Shown here: positions 53,774 to 60,886 of the stretch, piece by piece
How the letters are laid out: each line of letters opens with the position of its first letter
Position numbering within the stretch: the first letter of the stretch is position 1
NCBI RefSeq assembly: GCF_014174395.1
Contig: NZ_JABEQD010000011.1
Span: 1 to 64,000, forward strand
DNA length: 64,000 nucleotides
Reading direction: 5' to 3'
Source of the DNA: Gluconacetobacter aggeris
GTDB taxonomy: Bacteria > Pseudomonadota > Alphaproteobacteria > Acetobacterales > Acetobacteraceae
Notes under the pieces: generated by a model
What the model saw: the letters and a program-made list of their open reading frames with translations, nothing else
Databases searched by the model: none
Told to the model about the DNA's origin: nothing
Program-made: the position numbers and the translations under genes

Positions 53774-54661
53774 TCAGTCGGCCATGCTGGCACCACGATG
53801 CGCCTCGACTTCGGCCTTCATCGCGGCCTGGACCTTCTCGAAGGCCCGGACCTCGATCTGCCTTACCCGCTCGCGCGAGATGTTGTAGGTGTGCGACAGA
53901 TCTTCCAGCGTCGAGGGTTCGTCCTTCAGCCGGCGTTCGGTCAGGATGTGGCGCTCGCGCTCGTTGAGGGTCTTCAGCGCATTGTCCAGCAGGGCCTTGC
54001 GACCGCTGAATTCCTCGCTTTCCGCCAGCGTTTCTTCCTGGTTGTCGTGCTCGTCCACCAGCCAGTCCTGCCATTCGCCTTCGCTGTCGGCGCGGAGCGG
54101 GGCGTTCAGGCTGTGGTCGGGCGCCGACAGGCGGCGGTTCATGTTGACGACGTCCTGTTCCGGCACGCCCAGCGACTTGGCGATCTGGTTCACCTGTTCG
54201 GGTTGCAGGTCGCCGTCGTCGATCGCCTGCATCTGGCCTTTCAGGCGGCGCAGGTTGAAGAACAGTTTCTTCTGGGCGGCGGTGGTGCCCATCTTCACCA
54301 GCGACCAGCTATGCAGGATATATTCCTGGATCGCGGCGCGAATCCACCACATCGCATAGGTTGCCAGCCGGAAGCCCCGATCGGGGTCGAAGCGGCGGAC
54401 CGCCTGCATCATCCCGATATTGCCCTCGCTGATCAATTCGCCCAGCGGCAGGCCATAGCCGCGATATCCCATCGCGATCTTGGCGACCAGCCGCAGGTGC
54501 GACGTGACCAGCGCATGCGCGGCCTTGCTGTCGCCCTTGTCCCGCCAGCTCCGCGACAAACGCTGCTCGTCTTCCGGCGAGAGCATCGGAAACTTGCGGA
54601 TATCCTGGAGGTACCTTGAAAGGTTGGTCTCAGGACCAACATTGAGAACGGAAGAGGCCAT
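53774..54661 (-). CDS. rpoH: heat-shock sigma factor RpoH (sigma-32)
   Basis: 295-residue group 3 sigma factor directing RNA polymerase to heat-shock promoters. Region 2 has GNIGMMQAVRRFDPDRGFRLATYAMWWIRAAIQEYIL. The RpoH box, which distinguishes it from RpoD, is QKKLFFNLRRLKGQM. Region 4 has TLEDLSHTYNISRERVRQIEVRAFEKVQ. The ATG at 54661 has AAGGAG eight bases before it; the open frame up to 54748 is unsupported. Confidence 0.96.
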   Translation of the reverse strand: MASSVLNVGPETNLSRYLQDIRKFPMLSPEDEQRLSRSWRDKGDSKAAHALVTSHLRLVAKIAMGYRGYGLPLGELISEGNIGMMQAVRRFDPDRGFRLATYAMWWIRAAIQEYILHSWSLVKMGTTAAQKKLFFNLRRLKGQMQAIDDGDLQPEQVNQIAKSLGVPEQDVVNMNRRLSAPDHSLNAPLRADSEGEWQDWLVDEHDNQEETLAESEEFSGRKALLDNALKTLNERERHILTERRLKDEPSTLEDLSHTYNISRERVRQIEVRAFEKVQAAMKAEVEAHRGASMAD

Positions 54662-54855
54662 TGGTCGGACTCCTTTTCCCTGAGGGAGGCCATGCCCCGC
54701 TGATGTCCTAAAGGCACATCTGGTGACAGGGTTGCATGGGCTGCCCATATGACGCGTGGATGGACTTCACGTCCCCGCGGGGCACCCCCTCAGAGGGCTG
54801 CGCCGCCACGGGACGTCCATTCCAGCGGTAGCGTCACCCGCTGGACTATTGTTCG

Positions 54856-54884
54856 AGCCTATCGGTCAGGTCTGGGAGCGTCAA
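54856..54884 (-). promoter_or_regulatory. candidate sigma-70-type promoter for rpoH
   Basis: On the minus strand TTGACG (54884-54879), a 17-base spacer and TAGGCT (54861-54856), about 195 bases before the rpoH start. The 250-base leader 54662-54911 also contains several self-complementary stretches (for example GGACGTCCC-like segments), which could form a temperature-responsive RNA; this is not demonstrated. Otherwise the gap has no gene. Confidence 0.4.
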
Positions 54885-54911
54885 GGAAGCTCCTCGATTA
54901 TTGCCTTAAAA

Positions 54912-55880
54912 CTAAGCAATCTTTGCCAGAAGCGCCTTGAAATCGTCAGGTGGGGCGGTTTCGAAGAGCATCGCTTCGCCCGTGCCCGGATGGGTGAAGC
55001 CCAGCCGCGCGGCATGCAGGGCCTGGCGTGGGAAATCCAGCGCGGCGCGCCGTGCGTCGTCCGGCAGGGTGCGGGCGACGGCGGGGATGCGGCGCAGATA
55101 GACCGGATCGCCGACCAGCGGGTGGCCGCCGTGGGAGAAATGCACGCGGATCTGATGCGTGCGGCCGGTCGCCAGCCGACATTCCACCAGGCTGAGGCCA
55201 CCATGATGGGTGGCGAGGGTGCGGTAATGCGTCAGCGCCGCCTTGCCGCCATGCGTCACCACGGCCATGCGCTTGCGGTCGCGCTTGTCACGGCCGATCG
55301 CGCCTTCGAACCCGCCGCTAGCCGGGGTCATCAACCCCCATGCCAGGGCCAGATAGGTGCGGTCGATATCGCGGGTCGCGAAGGCGTCGGACAGGGCTTT
55401 GTGGGCCTGTTCGGTCTTGGCGACGACCATGACCCCCGACGTGTCCTTGTCCAGCCGGTGCACGATGCCCGGCCGCCGTTCACCGCCGATTCCCGTCAGG
55501 CTGTCGCCGCAATGGGCCAGCAGGGCGTTGACCAGCGTGCCGTCCTCGTTGCCAGGTGCCGGATGGACCACCAGCCCGGCGGGTTTGTCGAGCACGATCA
55601 GGTGGGCGTCCTCGTACAGGATGGTGAAGGGAATGCTCTGGGCCTGGGGTGTGGCGGGGATTGCCGGGGGCACCCTGATTTCATAACACAGGCCGGGCCG
55701 CACCGGATCGGCGGGCTCGCGCAGGATCTGGCCGTCGCGCAGAACGTGGCCGGCCTCCATCAGGGCCTTGACGCGCGAACGTGACAGCGTATCGAGCGCG
55801 TCGGCAAGGAAGCGGTCGGTCCGCTGGCCGGCATGCTCTTCGGTCCCGGTGAGGCGGATGGGGGGCGTGTCGTCGGTCAT
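54912..55880 (-). CDS. rluD: 23S rRNA pseudouridine synthase, RluD-like
   Basis: 322-residue RluA-family enzyme. An N-terminal S4 domain (RTDRFLADALDTLSRSRVKALMEAGHVLRDG) is followed by YEDAHLIVLDKPAGLVVHPAPGN. The catalytic HRLDKDTSGVMVVAKT, with the nucleophile Asp, and the closing GRTHQIRVHFSHGGHPLVGDPVYLRR come next. The VHPAPGN motif favours RluD (23S rRNA 1911/1915/1917). It lies upstream of rpoH on the same strand, an arrangement common in alphaproteobacteria. Confidence 0.93.
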   Translation of the reverse strand: MTDDTPPIRLTGTEEHAGQRTDRFLADALDTLSRSRVKALMEAGHVLRDGQILREPADPVRPGLCYEIRVPPAIPATPQAQSIPFTILYEDAHLIVLDKPAGLVVHPAPGNEDGTLVNALLAHCGDSLTGIGGERRPGIVHRLDKDTSGVMVVAKTEQAHKALSDAFATRDIDRTYLALAWGLMTPASGGFEGAIGRDKRDRKRMAVVTHGGKAALTHYRTLATHHGGLSLVECRLATGRTHQIRVHFSHGGHPLVGDPVYLRRIPAVARTLPDDARRAALDFPRQALHAARLGFTHPGTGEAMLFETAPPDDFKALLAKIA

Positions 55881-55946
55881 GCACGGCTCTTAACGGAAAT
55901 CGCCCGGTCGGAACATCATGCCGGGCCAGGATGGATCAGGACAATC

Positions 55947-56342
55947 ATGAATGGACAGGGCGTGAGGGAGACGGGATCGGCTCCGACGGTCTCCAGGGGG
56001 CTGTTGGCGGCCGTGATCGGCATGGGTGTGCTGCTGGCGGCGGGCTCGCTGGTGCTGGTCAGTGTGCTGATCCATCGAATCGCGCATCCGCGGCCGGCGG
56101 CGATCGCACGGCCTGCCGCCGAGCCGGTGGTGTTGCCGGCGGGCGATTATGGCGAACTGGTGCTGGGCGAGCCGGCCGGCACGCATGTTACCGGTATGGT
56201 TCGGCAGGATGGGGGGCTGCTGGCGGTCGCGCTGGCCGGGGGCGGTCCGGACCGGGTGCTGCTGTGGGACGTCCAGCATCGGCGAATCATCGCGCGCCTT
56301 ATCCTGAATGCGGCCGCCGGGCAGGGGGCGCCCGCTCCGTAA
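55947..56342 (+). CDS. single-pass membrane protein, DUF6476-like
   Basis: 131 residues: a polar N terminus, one helix LLAAVIGMGVLLAAGSLVLVSVLIH and then a periplasmic or cytoplasmic region with VLPAGDYGELVLGEPAGTHVTGM, DRVLLWDVQHRRIIARLIL. The last block (W-D-x-x-xx-I-x-R-I) is reminiscent of DUF6476 proteins, which alphaproteobacteria encode next to the rluD-rpoH pair; that family link is from memory. It is divergent from rluD, 66 bases away. Confidence 0.65.
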   Translation: MNGQGVRETGSAPTVSRGLLAAVIGMGVLLAAGSLVLVSVLIHRIAHPRPAAIARPAAEPVVLPAGDYGELVLGEPAGTHVTGMVRQDGGLLAVALAGGGPDRVLLWDVQHRRIIARLILNAAAGQGAPAP

Positions 56343-56449
56343 TCGCCTGAAAAGCTTCGATCTTGGAAAAAATGCACCGCAAGCCAATTTTCCTGCATCG
56401 GGTGGGTTGCGTCCCCTCTCGTGATGTCATAGAAGCTGCCTCGTCCAAC

Positions 56450-56525
56450 GTCCCGTTCGTCTAGAGGCCTAGGACACCGCCCTTTCACGGCGGTAACACG
56501 GGTTCGAATCCCGTACGGGACGCCA
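56450..56525 (+). tRNA. tRNA-Glu (TTC)
   Basis: Acceptor stem GTCCCGT/ACGGGAC, D-arm with CTAGAGGCCTAGG, anticodon loop CTTTCAC giving TTC (Glu), T-loop TTCGAAT, encoded CCA at 56523-56525. It marks the edge of a change in base composition: high GC to its left, AT-richer cellulose locus to its right. Confidence 0.95.
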
Positions 56526-56630
56526 TTCTCATGGCAAAAAAATAAGATCGGGCTGCTGGCCGGCTCCGGTCCTATTGTTGGATATTTGTAATATCCTTGA
56601 TAAATATAGTCTCACGCTCATGGTGCGAAT

Positions 56631-57761
56631 GTGCACTTCAGGATACTGCCAGTCTTTTCCGCTCTCTTTCCTGTAGATCGTCGACGGGACGTCGATGGGC
56701 TACGTGGGCTGGCTGTTTTGCTGGTGGTCCTGTTTCATGCGGGATGGCTGCGCGGCGGTTTTGTCGGAGTTGACGTTTTTATCGTAATTTCTGGATATTT
56801 CATGGGGCGTTCAGCCCTGTTTCAGGTGCCCTTTCGGCCTGTCGATTTTATTTGCCGGCGTGTCTACCGCCTGTTGCCCGCTCTGCTTGGTATGATTGTT
56901 GTGGTTTCTGCAGCAATGTTGTGGTGGGTTCTGCCTAGCGATCGTGCTGACATTGCGCTCAATGGCGCTTATGCGCTTGTATATTTGTCAAATATTTTTG
57001 CGGCCAGGCATGTTGGGTATTTTGAGGGGCAGAGTATTGCTTACCCGTTCCTGCATACTTGGTCTTTGTCGCTGGAGATGCAGTTTTACACCATTATATT
57101 TCTGATGGCGCTTTTCCTGCCATATGTAAGGCATCGTGGCTGGGCAATCGTGGGTATTTTTATTCTGTCCCTCATTTTTGATGTGGCTGAGCATCTGCAT
57201 GGGGGCGGAACGGCATATTATAATATTTTCGACCGGATGTGGCAGTTCCTGCTTGGAACGATGATCTGGCTTTTGCCGCCGTTGCGTTTGTCTTCCCTTG
57301 TCGCAAATCTGGTCGCTGCCGCGGCTTGCCTGACGATCGTTCTGGCGGGGATATTCTATTCCATCAGCTTTGCTTGCCCATCTCCTCTGTCGATATTGCC
57401 CTGTGTGGCGACTGCGGCGTTAATCGTCATGCCTCAGACCTTGGTCTCGCGTCATGCCTTGCCAATTCTATCTCCGCTCGGTGTGATGTCCTATTCCGTC
57501 TATCTATGGCATTGGCCGGTTATTGTTTTGGCTAATTATGTAACGGCTTTTTATGTGCATGGATGGGTGATGGCCGGTGTGCTGATCCTGTCGCTGGTTG
57601 CAAGTTTTTTCAGTTATGTCTGTATCGAGCGTGTAGGGCTGGTATATGAGAAGCGCGCCTCTCCCGAAACGAGGCTGCGTAAGCTCGTAATGTTGGTGGG
57701 AAAGAGTGTGCTTATTGCTTTTGGACTGTTCATCGTATCGGCGGTTTCACGTATTCGGTGA
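56631..57761 (+). CDS. membrane acyltransferase (acyltransferase 3 family)
   Basis: 376-residue integral membrane acyltransferase (OafA/NodX-like, Acyl_transf_3) with about ten helices. It opens with DVDGLRGLAVLLVVLFHAGWLRGGFVGVDVFIVISGYFMGRS, whose His in LFHAG is the catalytic candidate, and has HTWSLSLEMQFYTIIF. No SGNH domain is attached. Its place just before the endoglucanase suggests acylation of cellulose or another polysaccharide, comparable to BcsY in Komagataeibacter. Start GTG 56631. GC is near 50% in the stretches counted, well below the genes to the left. Confidence 0.85.
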   Translation: MHFRILPVFSALFPVDRRRDVDGLRGLAVLLVVLFHAGWLRGGFVGVDVFIVISGYFMGRSALFQVPFRPVDFICRRVYRLLPALLGMIVVVSAAMLWWVLPSDRADIALNGAYALVYLSNIFAARHVGYFEGQSIAYPFLHTWSLSLEMQFYTIIFLMALFLPYVRHRGWAIVGIFILSLIFDVAEHLHGGGTAYYNIFDRMWQFLLGTMIWLLPPLRLSSLVANLVAAAACLTIVLAGIFYSISFACPSPLSILPCVATAALIVMPQTLVSRHALPILSPLGVMSYSVYLWHWPVIVLANYVTAFYVHGWVMAGVLILSLVASFFSYVCIERVGLVYEKRASPETRLRKLVMLVGKSVLIAFGLFIVSAVSRIR

Positions 57762-57941
57762 GATCGTTTGGCCGCTGGCGGTGTTTTTTATCATTATTTG
57801 AATGGTGTGCAGGCGGCCCGGGCGCGCGGGAAATTTTCTTTTATGGCATGGACTGTAAAATCTCTTTCAGGGTTGGGTAGGCATTGCCGAGGTTTGTATA
57901 TAGCTTAACCGTGTCATTCTGCGATTATATGGCCTCAAAAC

Positions 57942-59012
57942 ATGACCCTTTCCCTCGCCCGGCGCCGCTTGTTTCAGACGATTGCCGGTGGGCTGAGTCT
58001 TCCTCTCGGCAGTGCGGGCCGGGCAGCGACGCCGGATGACTGGTCGTTGTATTGTCAGCGCTTTGTTGCATCGGACGGCCGGGTTACTGACAATGGCAAT
58101 GGTATGCAGTCCCACAGCGAAGGGCAGGGATATGGACTGCTGTTCGCTCAGGCCTTTGACGACCGTGCCACTTTCGACCGTATGTTCGTGTGGACTGAGC
58201 AGACTTTGAAGCGTCCGGATGATGCGTTGCATGCATGGCATTATCTGCCTGATGCTTCGCCTCATGTTCCGGACCAGAACAATGCCACGGATGGTGATCT
58301 GCTGATCGCCCTGGCACTGGTGTTGGCGGGCCGGCGTTGGGGGCGTTCCGACCTGATCGAATCCGCTCGAGCGATCTATGCTGCGCTGCGGGCGCAGGTC
58401 GTGGTCACGGTCGGGCATCGCATGCTGCTTCTGCCCGGGCTTTATGGATTTTCGTCGTCGAATCATGTGGTTATAAACCCTTCTTATTATATCATGCCCT
58501 CGTTGATGGCTGCGTCGGATCTGGATGATCATGATATCTGGCAGCGGGTTATCCATGATGGGCTGGATCTGCTTCGGCAGGGGCGGTTTGGGCGCTGGAA
58601 CCTGCCGCCGGATTGGATGCAGGTGACGAATGAAGTCGTCACGATTGCCCGCGGTCATCCGGCGCGTTTCTCCTATGATGCAGTGCGTGTGCCGCTTTAT
58701 TTGCAATGGGCCGGATTATTGGACGCGGATTTAAGAAGCGGGTTTATGCGCTACTGGAATGCCTGGGGGGTGGGGGGAATGCCGGCCTGGGTGGATCTGC
58801 GTAGTGGTATGACTGCGCCCTATAATGCGCCACCAGGTTTCTATGCGGTTGGAATCGCTAGTGGTCTTTTGGATATGCCCGGTGCCGGAAATGTGCCTTT
58901 CCCTGCCTTGGCTGCGAGTTCGAACTACTATTCGGCTTCGCTGACGCTGTTATCTTCGCTGATTTTGGGCGGCTTGGCATATGGTGTCGTTCAGCAGAAG
59001 GGCGCGTTCTGA
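57942..59012 (+). CDS. bcsZ: GH8 endo-beta-1,4-glucanase of the cellulose locus (CMCax/BcsZ)
   Basis: 356-residue glycoside hydrolase family 8 endoglucanase with a signal peptide (RRRLFQTIAGGLSLPLGSAGRAA, twin-arginine-like start). The acid catalyst Glu is in MQSHSEGQGYGLLFAQAFDD. NNATDGDLLIALAL carries the conserved Asp, and NPSYYIMPSL and FSYDAVRVPLYLQWAG complete the active cleft. In Komagataeibacter CMCax trims nascent glucan and is needed for normal ribbon assembly; here it occupies the equivalent place upstream of bcsAB. GC is low locally. Confidence 0.93.
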   Translation: MTLSLARRRLFQTIAGGLSLPLGSAGRAATPDDWSLYCQRFVASDGRVTDNGNGMQSHSEGQGYGLLFAQAFDDRATFDRMFVWTEQTLKRPDDALHAWHYLPDASPHVPDQNNATDGDLLIALALVLAGRRWGRSDLIESARAIYAALRAQVVVTVGHRMLLLPGLYGFSSSNHVVINPSYYIMPSLMAASDLDDHDIWQRVIHDGLDLLRQGRFGRWNLPPDWMQVTNEVVTIARGHPARFSYDAVRVPLYLQWAGLLDADLRSGFMRYWNAWGVGGMPAWVDLRSGMTAPYNAPPGFYAVGIASGLLDMPGAGNVPFPALAASSNYYSASLTLLSSLILGGLAYGVVQQKGAF

Positions 59013-59017
59013 GGGGG

Positions 59018-59061
59018 TGTCGGGAAATGCGGATCGCCGCCTGCGCGCATTTGCAAACAGG
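59018..59061. repeat. remnant of the dispersed repeat, copy E
   Basis: Five bases after the endoglucanase stop, GTGTCGGGAAATG runs straight into GGATCGCCGCCTGCGCGCATTTGCAAACAGG. The first part matches the left end (TCGGAAATG) and the second the right end (GGATCGCCGCCAGCGCGCATTT) of copies A and B; the hairpin interior is missing. This is an internally deleted copy or a partial match. Confidence 0.55.
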
Positions 59062-59505
59062 CTCTGAGCGATTTTCAGCGACGGGTATTCAAAATCTGTG
59101 ATCGTTATGAGGGTAGGGTCAAGCGAGGGTCAAGCGCGGTTTACCTTTCTCACATGGCGTATTCTCTGGTTGTTCTGAAATATTTTGTAGCAGACCGAGG
59201 TGATCCGGGCGGACAGCCTGTCGGCTGAAGCATGCGGGCATTCAGCTTTCTCGGGTACGGTTGCCAATCTTCGTGCCATGCTGGCGAACAATTTTTTTGT
59301 TGCATTCAAAACGGATAATTTTTTTGCGTTTTCTGTGAAGCGTCTGCTTCGGCTTTATTGTCTAATTCTTTCTTTTTTGATGAATTTTGGTGCACGCCAT
59401 TTGATTTTCTTGGTATAGAAAAGTCTTGATCGGCGACGTGACGAAATTTCATAAGCATGAGATAGTCGGGTTTGCCCCATTGTAGCGAAGCTGGGAGAGG
59501 GTGGG
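59062..59505. other. gene-free AT-rich leader of the cellulose synthase operon
   Basis: About 440 bases without a supported gene. Around 59110-59140 GGGTCAAGCG occurs twice in tandem (GGTCAAGCGAGGGTCAAGCG), a possible protein-binding site. T-rich stretches near 59290-59310 and 59325-59335, and a TATAGA near 59414, make a promoter for the downstream genes likely, but I could not place a matched -35/-10 pair. A 72-codon frame at 59200-59418 is compositionally poor and rejected. GGGAGAGGGTGGG just before 59506 is the ribosome site of the next gene. Confidence 0.5.
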
Positions 59506-60066
59506 ATGACTAGTGACGCAGGGCCTGAATTCCCTCTGATTGCCGATGCCATGCCCAAGGTTCGGGAGGGGCATAGGGATGACGGTGTCGATATTCCCGG
59601 GTTGCGGGCCGCAGTCGATTCACCGGGGCTGCCATATTGGTCGTTTGATAATATGGATCGGATTCCCGGCCGTTCGATGGCCTCCGGTGTGACTGACAAG
59701 GTTGTGTCGGAAGAGCAAGGCGCGCCCATGGCCTTTTCCCCGGCCAGCCGTGTTGCCGTCGATGGTCTTTCCGGACGGTCCGCGCCTCGGCCATCTTCCG
59801 CGCCATTCTCGTTGTTTGGCGGCGCTTTCACGACGCCTTCGCCCTCTGCTGCGCCGATGGACTCAGGTAAAGTGCCTTCGGCCGCCCGGCAGGAATCTGG
59901 TGATGATTTTGCAGCCTTTCGTGCGGCCCCGCAGGTGGGTATAGCGTCTGTTCCCATGTCGGCATCGGAGGCGCGTCGTATGCGATTGGCCGACATGTTT
60001 AGGGTGCTTGGCGGCGTAGCCACGGGCCGTCAGGCAGGATCGGGCCTGCATGGTATATTCCGCTGA
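59506..60066 (+). CDS. short CcpAx/BcsP-like cellulose accessory protein
   Basis: 186-residue hydrophilic protein rich in Pro, Ser and Ala with no signal peptide or membrane helix; mostly predicted disordered. Near the C terminus MRLADMFRVLGGVATG resembles the closing motif of CcpAx (MAEVFMTLGGRAT, recalled) and of BcsP-type proteins. CcpAx of Komagataeibacter is about 350 residues and helps order the synthase complexes and BcsD, so this protein is a short version or a distinct member. Position between the GH8 gene and bcsQ/bcsAB supports a role in cellulose export. Strong ribosome site GGGAGAGGGTGGG upstream. Confidence 0.6.
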   Translation: MTSDAGPEFPLIADAMPKVREGHRDDGVDIPGLRAAVDSPGLPYWSFDNMDRIPGRSMASGVTDKVVSEEQGAPMAFSPASRVAVDGLSGRSAPRPSSAPFSLFGGAFTTPSPSAAPMDSGKVPSAARQESGDDFAAFRAAPQVGIASVPMSASEARRMRLADMFRVLGGVATGRQAGSGLHGIFR

Positions 60067-60128
60067 CAGATAATTCCGGGACAGATAGATTTTTTCATGA
60101 TCGGCCATGCTGTGACTGACGCCTTTCG

Positions 60129-60881
60129 ATGCCCCTGATCTGTTGCGTTTCGCCGAAGGGCGGCGTGGGTAAAAGCACGATAGCTGCCAATCTGGCGGTT
60201 AATTTGGCTCGTCTGCGCTCCCATCGCATCATCGCGGTGGATTTGGATCCCCAGAATATGCTCCGGCTTCATTTGGGTGTGCCGCTGGGAGAGGGGCGGG
60301 GTTTCATGCAGATGCTGCGTCAGCCGCAATTGTGGCAGCATGCTCTGCAGGACACGGCAGAGGGCGTCATGGTGCTGCCATACGGCACAATGGATATGGC
60401 GACTTCGCTTCATGCCTCGGCGGAACTGGAGAATTTTCCGGAGCTGTTGGCCGAGCCCCTGCGCCAGATCGCAGCCGATCCTCACGCTCTGGTTATTGTT
60501 GATACGGAACCGGGCCCTTCTGCTGCATTGCGGGCGCTTCTTCCGCGCATTGACCTGCTGTTGACGGTGCTGGCGGCGGACGCGGCTTCGATGGCGTTAT
60601 TTACAGACATCGAGTCCGGCAGAGCCTACGGGCTGGGGCACGGTGGGCGCCAATGTTTTGTTATCAACCAATTCGATCCGATGACCCGCCTGGGGCCGAC
60701 GATCGTGCGCAATCTAAGTGCACAGATGGGTAACCGGCTGGTGGGGGTGGTACATCGGGATGAGCATGTCGGCGAGGCGCTGGCTGCACAGAAGTCACTG
60801 GCCGCTTATGCCCCGCGGTCGCAGGCCAATCATGATCTGACCTTGATCTCGCATCGTCTGACCGCCCTGGTGAGGAGTTGA
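60129..60881 (+). CDS. bcsQ: BcsQ-like ParA/MinD ATPase of the cellulose operon
   Basis: 250-residue ParA/MinD-type ATPase. Deviant Walker A PKGGVGKSTIAANLAVNLA, then IIAVDLDPQNMLRLHLGV (switch I), LVIVDTEPGPSAALRALLP (Walker B) and a C-terminal DLTLISHRLTALV. BcsQ (YhjQ) in enterobacteria localises the synthase to the pole and is needed for cellulose; the Asp-rich and Pro-Gly segments here match that group. It is followed five bases later by bcsAB. Classical Komagataeibacter bcs operons, as I recall them, do not carry bcsQ. Confidence 0.87.
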   Translation: MPLICCVSPKGGVGKSTIAANLAVNLARLRSHRIIAVDLDPQNMLRLHLGVPLGEGRGFMQMLRQPQLWQHALQDTAEGVMVLPYGTMDMATSLHASAELENFPELLAEPLRQIAADPHALVIVDTEPGPSAALRALLPRIDLLLTVLAADAASMALFTDIESGRAYGLGHGGRQCFVINQFDPMTRLGPTIVRNLSAQMGNRLVGVVHRDEHVGEALAAQKSLAAYAPRSQANHDLTLISHRLTALVRS

Positions 60882-60886
60882 TAAGC

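Noticed and set aside
50700-54074. 1124-codon open frame on the minus strand
   Set aside because: Antisense to serC, hisZ, purA and rpoH. The translation has low-complexity Arg/His/Gln/Pro composition typical of high-GC shadow frames and matches no family.
56526-56630. Attachment-site duplicate of the tRNA-Glu 3' end
   Set aside because: No second copy of the T-arm/acceptor sequence occurs right of the tRNA within the window; the island idea therefore rests only on composition and gene content.
59200-59418. 72-codon frame in the cellulose operon leader
   Set aside because: GTG start without ribosome site, Phe/Leu-rich from T-runs, no recognisable features.
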